Positions 7,094-13,657 of a DNA stretch of 64,000 bases are shown one piece after another. The stretch spans positions 1 through 64,000 of the forward strand of contig JBDRHZ010000012.1 of the NCBI GenBank assembly GCA_043816305.1. Direction: 5' to 3'. Both the position numbers and the translations under genes were made by a program. The stretch comes from JAHIVN01 sp018816645. GTDB taxonomy: Bacteria; Patescibacteriota; Dojkabacteria; JAHIVN01. The notes under the pieces are model-generated. The model was not told the origin of the DNA. It searched no databases and was given only the letters and a program-made list of their open reading frames with translations. Numbering within the stretch: position 1 is the first letter of the stretch; every line of letters starts with the position of its first letter.

Positions 7094-8179
7094 ATGAAAA
7101 AAGGATTTGATTCAAAACTTTACCTGAAATACCAAACGGCCAAGATCAGGGAAATCATCCGTTCATCCACCAAAAAATTATACATTGAGTTCGGCGGCAA
7201 AATTGTTCATGATAAGCACGCCGCCAGGGTCCTTCCGGGCTATGATGAAAACGTCAAACTGAGTTTAATAAAAAAAATCTGCCGCGACGGCGAAGTAATT
7301 TTCGTCGTTTCAGCCAAAGACATCATCGGAAAGCGGATCAGAGGGGATTTTAAGATCACTTACGACCAGGAAGCGTTGCGGGTTATCGCCGAATTGCGCA
7401 AAAATGGATTAAAAATAAAAAACGTGGCGCTGACAATGCTTCCCCGGAAAAAAATACTGCCAAAGTGCATCAAGAAATTTGATCGGCAGCTGAAGAAAAT
7501 CGGCATCACCCCTTATCATTTTTACGAAATAAAAGATTATAATTATTTGCCGGTTATCTCCGATTTTGATATAAACCCTTACATAAAGACCCGAAAAAAA
7601 ATAGTGGTTATTTTAAGCCCCGGTGGAGGCAGCGGCAAATTTGACGTCTGTTTAAGCCAGCTTTATCATGAAATGAAAAATGGCGTCATGCCTTCCTATC
7701 TCAAATTCGAAACTTTTCCGGTTCACGACCTGCCCCTTGATCATCCTATAAATCTGGCTTATATGGTTGCCACAGCTGATCTCTATAACGAAACTTTTCC
7801 GGTTCACGACCTGCCCCTTGATCATCCTATAAATCTGGCCTATATGGCCGCTTCGGCTGATTTCTACGATCTGGTCATGCATGACCCCCGGCACCATAAG
7901 GTGGCGACTTCTTACAAGCGCGACGTGGAAAATTATGAGCTCCTTAGAAAAATCGCCTATTTTTTCCCAAAAGAGGGAAAACATTTGATCGATCTTTCTT
8001 CAGCGACCAGCATGGGCGTTAATATGCTTTCACGCGGTATTATTGACGACGAATTGGTTCAAAAAGAAGCGGCGGCGGAAATAGCCAGGCGTCTTATCCG
8101 TTATAAATTCGAGGTAAAATCAGGCAAAGAAGATAAGGAAATATTAAAACGGGTCAGAAATATATTAGCCAGATTATGA
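7094..8179 (+). CDS. DUF1846 family protein with internal 27-residue duplication
   Basis: 361 residues. The start (MKKGFDSKLYLKYQ), EFGGKIVHDKHAARVLPG, GDFKITYD, SPGGGSGKFDVCLSQLYHE and LPLDHPINLAY are hallmarks of the DUF1846 family, whose biochemical role I do not know. GGGSGK resembles a nucleotide-binding loop. The usual family length is about 490-500, so the C-terminus is short. Residues about 205-231 and 232-258 are a tandem repeat (ETFPVHDLPLDHPINLAYM in both), encoded by an 81-bp DNA duplication at 7708-7869. The stop overlaps the next start by 4 bases, indicating translational coupling with the kinase gene. Confidence 0.88.
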   Translation: MKKGFDSKLYLKYQTAKIREIIRSSTKKLYIEFGGKIVHDKHAARVLPGYDENVKLSLIKKICRDGEVIFVVSAKDIIGKRIRGDFKITYDQEALRVIAELRKNGLKIKNVALTMLPRKKILPKCIKKFDRQLKKIGITPYHFYEIKDYNYLPVISDFDINPYIKTRKKIVVILSPGGGSGKFDVCLSQLYHEMKNGVMPSYLKFETFPVHDLPLDHPINLAYMVATADLYNETFPVHDLPLDHPINLAYMAASADFYDLVMHDPRHHKVATSYKRDVENYELLRKIAYFFPKEGKHLIDLSSATSMGVNMLSRGIIDDELVQKEAAAEIARRLIRYKFEVKSGKEDKEILKRVRNILARL

Positions 8180-8750
8180 AAAATAAATTAATTGTCCTGG
8201 AAGGAATAGACGGGGTAGGCAAAACCAGGCTGGCGAAGGCTTTGGTACAAGAACTGCGGAAAAAAAAACATCCGGCGGTCCGGTACGAATCTCTGGAAAA
8301 TAAAATAAAAGGTTTTAACCGCTTGAAATCCTTTATTAAAAGTGATGTCTCTCCGGATTCAAGTCTTCTGTTTTATCTGGCCTCCGCTATCCATAAGTCG
8401 GAAAATATAAAAAAATTACTTAAAAGAAGATGGGTGATCTGCGACCGTTATTTATATTCCACTCTGGCCAGCCATAAAGTTAGGGGCGCGAACATCAGTC
8501 TTATTAACTGGCGTAAATTGCCGATCATCAAGCCAGATTATCTGTTCTTAATAGTCGTGAAGGATGAAATACGACTGGCAAGAGTTAAAAAACGAAAAAA
8601 AAAATTAATCCCGCTGATTTAATAAGAAAAGATAGATTTAGCCAGCCTTATTTAATGGAATGTGAGCTGAAAAAATTCAAACCAATAGTTATAGACAATT
8701 CTTCTGAATTTATAAAAACACTGAAAAGAATTTTATCATATATTGAGTAA
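8176..8750 (+). pseudogene. Thymidylate kinase-like gene, frameshifted at poly-A
   Basis: The first frame encodes LIVLEGIDGVGKTRLAKAL (P-loop), CDRYLYSTLA (the DRY/F motif of dTMP kinases) and continues to a stop at 8622. After a run of ten A (about 8593-8602) a second frame carries on with KKINPADLIRKDRFSQPYL and ends at 8750, giving the expected 190-residue length. Either one A has been gained or lost (mutation or assembly error), or polymerase slippage on the A-run restores the frame. dTMP kinase phosphorylates dTMP to dTDP; a more general deoxynucleoside kinase is possible. Overlaps the DUF1846 stop by 4 bases. Confidence 0.75.
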
Positions 8751-8815
8751 ATTTTAAATCATTTAAAACCGAAATTTTTTCTTAATTCTTATTAAATCGG
8801 CTACATTCCAAAAAC

Positions 8816-8842
8816 CATCCTAAAAATAAGGATGATTTTTTG
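8816..8842 (+). terminator. Rho-independent terminator
   Basis: CATCCT, 7-base A-rich loop, AGGATG, then ATTTTTTG. Ends the DUF1846-kinase transcript. Confidence 0.7.
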
Positions 8843-8867
8843 TATATATTCATAATCGCTAGTAAGC

Positions 8868-8896
8868 TTGACAAATTTAAAATTATATGCTAATAT
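8868..8896 (+). promoter_or_regulatory. Extended -10 promoter for lipoprotein gene
   Basis: TTGACA at 8868-8873, 17-bp spacer, TGC plus TAATAT at 8891-8896. Transcription would start about 40 bases before the lipoprotein ATG. Confidence 0.78.
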
Positions 8897-8948
8897 AACA
8901 GGTCCTGAAAATTTCATTGTTACTTTAATCCAAAAAGAGGTGAGGGTC

Positions 8949-9365
8949 ATGAAAAAGATCCTGTTGCTTATCTGCGCGGCTTCCTTTCTGCTGCTTCTTA
9001 CGGGTTGCATCACCGATCCGGACGTTGGGGTGACATCTGATGGCTACTATCAATTCGATGTAGGCGTTTTCACCTTTTTCTACAACCCCAACCGATGCTG
9101 CGCTATCGAAGGGATAGAGTACTGCGGCTACAAATTCAATCTCGGACCGTACGAGACGGCCATCTACTGCCCCCGTGACGGTTCCAGTATAGTTGAGATT
9201 CTTCTCTATGACTATCACTGGGAGAAGAGATTGCCTAAAATAGTGGGATTTGGGGCTCCTGGCCTTAAAAAATACAAGGAGGTCTACCCGCAGGGAGAAC
9301 AGCTCCGTTTCCGCTACAGTATCGACGGATGCTGGAGCAACTACGAATACAGGACTTTGAAATAA
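8949..9365 (+). CDS. Small secreted lipoprotein, unknown function
   Basis: 138 residues from the ATG at 8949, chosen over an upstream in-frame ATG at 8868 because it follows a good ribosome site (GAGGTGAGGG) and begins a lipoprotein signal: MKKILLLICAASFLLLLTGC, with lipobox LTGC and Cys20 as the lipidation site. The mature part is rich in aromatics and cysteine (NRCCAIEG, EYCGYKF, IYCPRDG), suggesting disulfides and a small beta-rich domain. No family recognised. The gene is a monocistron between a consensus promoter and a strong terminator, and its GC-richer codon use differs from its neighbours, hinting at transfer. Confidence 0.8.
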   Translation: MKKILLLICAASFLLLLTGCITDPDVGVTSDGYYQFDVGVFTFFYNPNRCCAIEGIEYCGYKFNLGPYETAIYCPRDGSSIVEILLYDYHWEKRLPKIVGFGAPGLKKYKEVYPQGEQLRFRYSIDGCWSNYEYRTLK

Positions 9366-9385
9366 AGTCGCACATCACCATCGAG

Positions 9386-9424
9386 CGAGCCGCTTTCCTT
9401 CCGAAGGCGGCTCGATTTTTTTTA
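9386..9424 (+). terminator. Strong Rho-independent terminator
   Basis: CGAGCCGC (9386-9393), 13-base loop, GCGGCTCG (9407-9414), then a T-rich tail. Ends the lipoprotein transcript. Confidence 0.88.
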
Positions 9425-9435
9425 TTTCTTCCCTC

Positions 9436-9509
9436 TTGACAACTTTTACAGATATGCTAAGGTGATAAGTCATAGAAACTGCTATATTCGCTAAGGTTAG
9501 CAGTTTTTT
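9436..9509 (+). promoter_or_regulatory. Possible promoter with leader terminator before 3D-domain gene
   Basis: TTGACA at 9436-9441 with a plausible TGC-TAAGGT -10 is followed by AACTGCTA (9477-9484), 13-base loop, TAGCAGTT and TTTTTT. A terminator so soon after a promoter and 80 bases ahead of the coding start could be an attenuator or could end a tiny RNA. No known leader-RNA motif recognised. Confidence 0.4.
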
Positions 9510-9588
9510 GATACCTTTTTGGACGAATTTAGGGGATAATATCCGCTAAAGAGTCCCATCAGGTCTAATATCCGAAACTATATAATCT

Positions 9589-10074
9589 ATGAAGACCCGT
9601 TTGGTCTATAATTCGGAAAAATTCATCGCCTTTATCTCGCTTTTAAGCCTGCTTAATCTGATTTTTCCGCAGACGGAAAAAGTCCAAGCCAAGGAAATCC
9701 CAGCCGCTATTTGGGAACAAAACTATTCCTTGGATAAAATAAAATCTTTGCCCGGTCTGCCGCAGGTCAAAAACCGCCAGGCAAGACATACTATCACCCT
9801 GACCGTGACCGCTTATTCTTCCAGCGTGGATGAATGCGACAGCGATCCTTTTACCACCGCCTCAGGAGAAAAGGTCCGGGACGGCATCATCGCCTATAAC
9901 TTTCTGCCTTTTGGCGCGAAAGTTAGATTTCCGGAAAAATTCGGTGATAAGGTCTTTACGGTCACCGATAGAATGGCCGCCTACAAAGGCAAGTATATCG
10001 CCGACATCTGGATGCCTTCCAAAAATGAAGCGAAGCAGTGGGGGGTAAAAGTCTTGAAAATGGAAATTCTTTAA
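9589..10074 (+). CDS. Secreted 3D-domain (RlpA/double-psi barrel) protein
   Basis: 161 residues. Signal-type N-terminus (FIAFISLLSLLNLIFPQTEKVQA, cleavage near residue 35), then from about 70 a 3D domain: TVTAYSSSVDECDSDP, TASG, then VTDRMAAYKGKYIADIWMPS, containing the conserved Asp residues. Such domains form the double-psi beta-barrel of lytic transglycosylases (MltA/RlpA) and resuscitation-promoting factors and act on peptidoglycan outside the membrane. These short single-domain forms are common in Patescibacteria. It is followed by its own terminator, so it is monocistronic. Confidence 0.82.
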   Translation: MKTRLVYNSEKFIAFISLLSLLNLIFPQTEKVQAKEIPAAIWEQNYSLDKIKSLPGLPQVKNRQARHTITLTVTAYSSSVDECDSDPFTTASGEKVRDGIIAYNFLPFGAKVRFPEKFGDKVFTVTDRMAAYKGKYIADIWMPSKNEAKQWGVKVLKMEIL

Positions 10075-10089
10075 AAATAAAATATCAGC

Positions 10090-10117
10090 AAAAAAAGCGG
10101 GTTTTCCCGCTTTTTTT
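10090..10117 (+). terminator. Rho-independent terminator
   Basis: AAAAAAAGCGGG-TTTT-CCCGCTTTTTTT, a compact bidirectional-looking terminator after the 3D-domain gene. Confidence 0.9.
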
Positions 10118-10137
10118 GTTTGTGGTAATATAAGAAT

Positions 10138-10569
10138 ATGCAGATATTATTACTCTTATTTTTTATAATAATCTCCAGCTTGGTTCTGGCAGCCTTGGAA
10201 ATCCAAATAGAGGGAAAAGACGGCTGGGCTGCCAAACTTCCCACCTTTCGATTAAAAAGAAAAGTAGGAATAAAACCCGTTACTGGCTATCACTTTTTTA
10301 TTCTCCTATTTACTTTGATTATTTTCCACTTTCCGGCTTTTTTCACGATTTGGTCGGTAAAGAAAGAATTATTGCTTCTAGGCGCTTATATATTTATGTT
10401 GACGCTGGAAGATTTTCTTTGGTTTATTTTAAATCCCTATTACGGCTTAAAAAAATTCAATAAAAATAACCCGGATATCTGGTGGCATGAAAGCTGGTTT
10501 GCAGGGCTCCCCAGTTTTTACTGGTATTTATTCCCTTTGGCGGTGATATTTATCGCTCTGGGAATATAA
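10138..10569 (+). CDS. Small integral membrane protein, unknown
   Basis: 143 residues with four hydrophobic segments (about 2-20, 50-72, 78-100, 124-142). Between the first and second is a polar stretch IEGKDGWAAKLPTF, and between the third and fourth an aromatic stretch LNPYYGLKKF...IWWHESWF; the conserved look of these motifs suggests a ligand-binding or enzymatic membrane protein. No family recognised. It stands alone between two terminators. Confidence 0.7.
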   Translation: MQILLLLFFIIISSLVLAALEIQIEGKDGWAAKLPTFRLKRKVGIKPVTGYHFFILLFTLIIFHFPAFFTIWSVKKELLLLGAYIFMLTLEDFLWFILNPYYGLKKFNKNNPDIWWHESWFAGLPSFYWYLFPLAVIFIALGI

Positions 10570-10573
10570 TAAC

Positions 10574-10611
10574 AAAAAAATAGGCATAAATTTTATCATG
10601 TCTATTTTTTT
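10574..10611 (+). terminator. Rho-independent terminator
   Basis: AAAAAAATAGGCAT, 10-base loop, ATGTCTATTTTTTT. Works in both directions on paper, so it may also end the tRNA-Leu transcript coming from the right. Confidence 0.82.
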
Positions 10612-10612
10612 A

Positions 10613-10699
10613 TGGTGCCGCCGGTCGGGGTCGAACCGACACGGGATTTCTCCCACAAGATTTTAAGTCTTGCGTGTATACCAGTTTCACCACGGCGGC
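10613..10699 (-). tRNA. tRNA-Leu (anticodon UAA)
   Basis: Complete class II tRNA: acceptor GCCGCCG pairs with CGGCGGC, encoded 3' CCA (TGG at 10613-10615), anticodon loop CTTAAAA between AAGA and TCTT stems, long variable arm GTGGGAGAAATCCC, and T-arm CGGTTCGACCCCG. A second copy of its 5' end, interrupted by two hairpins, lies at 10979-11055 beyond a GIY-YIG gene. Confidence 0.95.
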
Positions 10700-10702
10700 A
10701 AG

Positions 10703-10969
10703 TTATTTTATATTACTGAGAGTTTTCCGAAGCATCGCTTTCAAGGTATGCTTCCCGTTATTTGTTTTTAAATATCGTTCTCTTTTACTCGCATCTTCCT
10801 TATTATTAAACACCTCGTAATATATTAATTTAATAGGCAAGCGATTTTTTGTAAACGGACTTTTACCCGTTTTATGTTCTTCAATTCTTCTTTTAAGATT
10901 AGAAGTGACTCCGACATATAATTGCTTATTTGACAGTAATAAAATATATACAGAAAACATAATTTTCAA
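10703..10969 (-). CDS. Small GIY-YIG endonuclease (tRNA-adjacent copy A)
   Basis: 88 residues, the whole being one GIY-YIG domain: VYILL...LYVGVT, then NLKRRIEEH with the catalytic Arg, and the acidic residue in NKEDASKRERYLKT. This matches the YhbQ/YazA-like short family. It begins just upstream of an intact tRNA-Leu (4-base gap) and just downstream of a broken tRNA-Leu 5' piece, all on the minus strand. A TATAAT-like sequence arises where the tRNA piece meets the leader (TGGTATAATTAG). Related genes at 11316 and 17267 share the tRNA setting. A role in mobility is inferred. Confidence 0.88.
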   Translation of the reverse strand: MKIMFSVYILLLSNKQLYVGVTSNLKRRIEEHKTGKSPFTKNRLPIKLIYYEVFNNKEDASKRERYLKTNNGKHTLKAMLRKTLSNIK

Positions 10970-10978
10970 TTAACTAAT

Positions 10979-11055
10979 TATACCACCCCGTACCACTAAA
11001 GGGTACGGGGTGCCATGAACCCGTTAGTGGTTCATGGCAGTTTCACCACGGCGGC
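10979..11055 (-). pseudogene. tRNA-Leu 5' fragment split in the D-loop by a 54-nt double hairpin
   Basis: The plus strand reads TATACCA, then a 54-nt insert (10986-11039), then GTTTCACCACGGCGGC, which together equal the 5' end of the tRNA-Leu at 10613-10699 with the insert placed in the D-loop. The insert is exactly two 27-nt hairpins: CCCCGTACC/GGTACGGGG with loop ACTAAAG, and TGCCATGAACC/GGTTCATGGCA with loop CGTTAGT (stem lengths 9 and 11). The loops are complementary at 6 of 7 positions. Confidence 0.85.
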
Positions 11056-11112
11056 CTATTTTCCCATTAATATATCAAAAGTATAAGCATTTTTTTCTTT
11101 TTTGGCAATACT

Positions 11113-11222
11113 TTAAAAAAATCCCCTGCATAAGAACACGCAGGGGAGGCCGGGCTATGGAACAGGGTGGATTAGAACCACCGCATACTATGCTACTGTT
11201 ACGATACCTGTTGGCCCGGCTC
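11113..11222 (-). other. tRNA-like remnant and palindromes, unresolved
   Basis: CCCCTGC...GCAGGGG forms a hairpin near 11119-11147. The next 70 bases, on the minus strand, contain an outer stem GCCGGGC/GCCCGGC, an inner AACAG/CTGTT and a T-arm-like hairpin GGTGG-TTCTAAT-CCACC, but no normal D- or anticodon arm. It is probably a decayed tRNA with palindromic inserts, not a functional tRNA. Confidence 0.35.
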
Positions 11223-11315
11223 GGAAAAAACGATATCAATGAAGAACTGCTAATATTATATGGGTAATTAAATCTGATGTCAAATAAAAAAACGCCTTAT
11301 TTAAGGTATTTTTAT

Positions 11316-11606
11316 TTATGGCATTGGAGCGGGCCGCCTGCAGGCGAGCCTCGCTCCAAATTTTTCGCCTTGGAAAAACTTTTTCATTACCCGACGTCCT
11401 ACCCCACTTTTCCACCAAAGTTCTTTTTTCTTTGCTATAGCTTGTGTTTCAAAACTTTCGGAATATACCAATATGAACGGACGTCTATGTCTTGTCGTAA
11501 TTACTGCGCCTTTGTTGTGTTGTGACATGCGATTTGACAAGTTATGTGTATAACCGACATACGTCCGATTATCTTTGAGGCTTTTTAAAATGTAAACATA
11601 GTACAT
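11316..11606 (-). CDS. Small GIY-YIG endonuclease (copy B) with palindromic C-terminal extension
   Basis: 96 residues. Residues 1-80 are a GIY-YIG domain (YYVYILKSLKDNRTYVGYT, NLSNRMSQH, and an acidic/aromatic end EKKELWWKS...), the YhbQ-like short family. The last ~15 residues are encoded by a palindromic GC-rich stretch (11316-11350), so the tail looks like a repeat inserted into the gene. The 17-base sequence CGCTCCAAATTTTTCGC at 11352-11368 recurs inverted at 11615-11631, just outside the start codon, bracketing the gene. Broken tRNA-Gly pieces begin immediately to the right. Confidence 0.85.
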   Translation of the reverse strand: MYYVYILKSLKDNRTYVGYTHNLSNRMSQHNKGAVITTRHRRPFILVYSESFETQAIAKKKELWWKSGVGRRVMKKFFQGEKFGARLACRRPAPMP

Positions 11607-11628
11607 AACGAGAAGCGAAAAATTTGGA

Positions 11629-11702
11629 GCGGGTAACGGGAATCGCCGTGTACCACTAAAGGGTACACGGCGTCATGAACCCTTCAGTGGTTCATGACGA
11701 AC
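11629..11702 (-). pseudogene. tRNA-Gly 3' fragment (1) split in the T-loop by a 54-nt double hairpin
   Basis: Plus strand GCGGGTAACGGGAATC equals the 3' end of tRNA-Gly; then 54 nt (11645-11698); then GAAC resumes the T-loop. The insert is GCCGTGTACC/GGTACACGGC with loop ACTAAAG and GTCATGAACC/GGTTCATGAC with loop CTTCAGT, i.e. 27+27 nt. Stem bases differ from the tRNA-Leu copy but pairing is kept. Confidence 0.85.
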
Positions 11703-11725
11703 AATATTTCATTAATGCTCATTAA

Positions 11726-11780
11726 GCGGGTAGGGGGAATCTCCGCCAGAGGCGGATGCGCCTTTGGCGCAGAACCCCCG
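11726..11780 (-). pseudogene. tRNA-Gly-like 3' fragment (2) split in the T-loop by a 30-nt double hairpin
   Basis: GCGGGTAGGGGGAATC, a 30-nt insert (11742-11771), then GAACCCCC. The insert is TCCGCC-AGA-GGCGGA plus TGCGCC-TTT-GGCGCA, exactly 15+15 nt. The T-stem (GGGGG/CCCCC) is intact on both sides, so removing the insert restores a normal T-arm. The following bases to 11850 (CAACAGCTTGTCCCGC...) carry no recognisable tRNA body. Confidence 0.82.
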
Positions 11781-11861
11781 GCAACAGCTTGTCCCGCAAC
11801 GACGAGATGAGTGAAGCGAATCCGTCTGGTTGCGAGGATCCCATAAAATAATGCTCATTAA

Positions 11862-11935
11862 GCGGGTAGGGGGAATCGCCGTGTACCAGTAAACGGTACA
11901 CGGCGTCATGAACCCTTTAGCGGTTCATGACGAAC
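11862..11935 (-). pseudogene. tRNA-Gly-like 3' fragment (3) split in the T-loop by a 54-nt double hairpin
   Basis: GCGGGTAGGGGGAATC, then 54 nt (11878-11931), then GAAC. Hairpins: GCCGTGTACC/GGTACACGGC with loop AGTAAAC and GTCATGAACC/GGTTCATGAC with loop CTTTAGC. Same family as fragment 1 with changed loops. Confidence 0.85.
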
Positions 11936-11955
11936 AATATATTAACGCTCATTAA

Positions 11956-12026
11956 GCGGGTAACGGGAATCGAACCCGTATTTTCAGCTTGGAAAGCTGA
12001 CATAATAGCCATTATACTATACCCGC
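11956..12026 (-). tRNA. tRNA-Gly (anticodon UCC)
   Basis: Complete tRNA: acceptor GCGGGTA/TACCCGC, anticodon stem-loop TCAGC-TTTCCAA-GCTGA, T-arm ACGGG-TTCGATT-CCCGT; no encoded CCA. The flanks extend the acceptor stem: 11941-11962 and 12020-12041 are a 22-base inverted repeat with a single mismatch, so the tRNA sits at the tip of a long hairpin. Confidence 0.95.
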
Positions 12027-12099
12027 TTAATGAGCATTAATTATTTAAACTTGCGGGATCCTCGAAAAATATAGTCGCTTCGCTTCTTATTTTTCGGGA

Positions 12100-12180
12100 G
12101 AAAGCTGACATAACCCCTGGCCTACGGCCAGGGTCCCGGTCACCGCAGGTGACCAGGGATAGCCATTATACTATACCCGC
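12100..12180 (-). pseudogene. tRNA-Gly 5' half split near the D-arm by a double hairpin
   Basis: GAAAGCTGACATAA and TAGCCATTATACTATACCCGC together equal the 5' half of the tRNA-Gly. Between them about 46 nt (12114-12159) form CCCTGGCC-TAC-GGCCAGGG and TCCCGGTCACC-GCA-GGTGACCAGGGA (one bulged A). Between this and the intact tRNA is a 70-base palindromic spacer (CGAAAAATA...TATTTTTCG). Confidence 0.8.
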
Positions 12181-12185
12181 GAAAA

Positions 12186-12800
12186 TTAACGCCATTTTTT
12201 GTCTTTTTTCTTTCGACCGACAAACCACTTATCAGATTCTTTAAACCACCAGCTGTCCGGATGCTCAGCCATCATCAGGCGGCCAATTTTCCGGCCGGCT
12301 TCGGTTTTTAATCTTTTTATAGCGATTTCAGCCCAAGCGCGGGCTTTTTTATTGCCCTTGCCCTCTTCCTCGCGCAAGGAAGCCATAAATTCCAGATTGT
12401 CCGCATCTTTTGTAAGCCGGCTTTCTAAAGATTTTCTCTTTTCAAATTCATTAAAAACTTTTAAAATACCCGGACCGAAAGGAAGTTTGTTTGAAATATC
12501 TCGGATCGCTTTTTTCTCCGCCAGCCGGCCGTATTTCTGATGAACATAGTTTAAGTCCGAAGTTCTGCCTTCACCCAAATCGTGAAAAATACTCATCAAG
12601 AGCACTTTATTCAAATCGGCCTTCGGCGTTAAATAAGCAAGAGCATACGCAATGTAGGTTGTTCTGATGATGTGTTCCGCCACGCTCTGCTCGCCCGTGC
12701 CTAAAAACCAGAAGCCGGAACGCGGCGTCTTGCTTAAAATGCCGGCCTCAAATATATATTTCACAATACTATTCAGTTTTTCCTGGCTAATAGACTTCAT
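12186..12800 (-). CDS. HD-domain phosphohydrolase (YfbR/HDDC2-like)
   Basis: 204 residues. EQSVAEHIIRTTYIAYALA, SIFHDLGEGRTSDLNYVHQKY and KDADNLEFMASL supply the metal-binding His, the HD doublet and the distal Asp of the HD superfamily. Sequence pattern is closest to the HD_3 group, which includes 5'-deoxynucleotidases and related dNMP phosphatases. The C-terminus is basic (GRKKKDKKWR). It is followed upstream by another minus-strand gene at 12861 with a 60-base gap. Substrate specificity cannot be decided here. Confidence 0.82.
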   Translation of the reverse strand: MKSISQEKLNSIVKYIFEAGILSKTPRSGFWFLGTGEQSVAEHIIRTTYIAYALAYLTPKADLNKVLLMSIFHDLGEGRTSDLNYVHQKYGRLAEKKAIRDISNKLPFGPGILKVFNEFEKRKSLESRLTKDADNLEFMASLREEEGKGNKKARAWAEIAIKRLKTEAGRKIGRLMMAEHPDSWWFKESDKWFVGRKKKDKKWR

Positions 12801-12860
12801 ATTAATTCACTATGTATATAATAGGATGCCACAAAATAGTGTTTTTTTCAAGACTCTTGT

Positions 12861-13652
12861 TTAACGCTTGATTATTTCTTTAATCAAACGGCTTTCCCAT
12901 TTGGACGCCCAGGGTTTAAGATTCACTTTAACTAATTGGCGGCCATTGCCAAACTGTCTGACGATTTCCCGACCGACTATCTTAAATGCTTTAAACGTTT
13001 TTTTATCTTTCTTCGCCTTTGCAAAAATAAGATTAAAAATGTGGATCTTATCGGCATTAATCATTGGTTTCCCCTTTTTTTCAGGATAACCGACATAGAC
13101 ATTGATATATTTTTCGCCTCGGATGGCGGCCAAACTCGTCCGCCGCATGCCGTCAAACAACCGAAAATGCCTTTTTTCCGGTTGCCAAAAAACGAAAACC
13201 GGATGTTTATCTCTTTCCGGCCGCGGCTTCAAATTCGGCATATATTTTCGGAAAAAATCCGGATTTTTATGATAATAGTCGGCAAATTTATAAAAATCAT
13301 GCCCGCATCTGTCAATCAGCTTATCAACTGGCCGGGGATTGAAACCAGTCATGTATAAATCACTGATTTTTCTCTTTTCTAATCGCCAGACATAAGCCGG
13401 ATTGCTCAAATTATAAAAAACCCTCTTTACCCTCCAGCCTTCGGCCAGGGCGGCGAGTAGTAACCAATAGTGGTGTGGCCCGTCGCGTTTGATAAAATTA
13501 TTGACTGAACGCTTTATTTTCCTTCGGAATGACTTATCCTTGATGTCGCGAAAAATTTTCAAAAATTCATGGTATATAAATTGGTTGCCTAAAATTTCGG
13601 GCTTAACATTATTTTTATAAACTTTTACAGGTTTTAGAACTATATTAATCAT
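12861..13652 (-). CDS. ParB/Srx-like hypothetical protein
   Basis: 263 residues, strongly basic. The segment HFRLFDGMRRTSLAAIRGE with INVYVGYPE resembles the DG.RR..A....G core of ParB/sulfiredoxin-fold domains, but the rest is unfamiliar. FWQPEKRHF and WRLEKRK add aromatic-basic character suggestive of nucleic-acid or glycan contact. It lies 5 bases downstream of the methyltransferase gene at 13658, so the two are probably co-transcribed. Orphan-like genes of this type in Patescibacteria are often linked to surface-glycan loci, but nothing here proves it. Confidence 0.6.
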   Translation of the reverse strand: MINIVLKPVKVYKNNVKPEILGNQFIYHEFLKIFRDIKDKSFRRKIKRSVNNFIKRDGPHHYWLLLAALAEGWRVKRVFYNLSNPAYVWRLEKRKISDLYMTGFNPRPVDKLIDRCGHDFYKFADYYHKNPDFFRKYMPNLKPRPERDKHPVFVFWQPEKRHFRLFDGMRRTSLAAIRGEKYINVYVGYPEKKGKPMINADKIHIFNLIFAKAKKDKKTFKAFKIVGREIVRQFGNGRQLVKVNLKPWASKWESRLIKEIIKR

Positions 13653-13657
13653 AAATA

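Noticed and set aside
11034..11267. Protein-coding frame through the tRNA-like region
   Set aside because: The translated string (GLEPPHT...) is the typical read-through of a tRNA T-arm; no coding signal.
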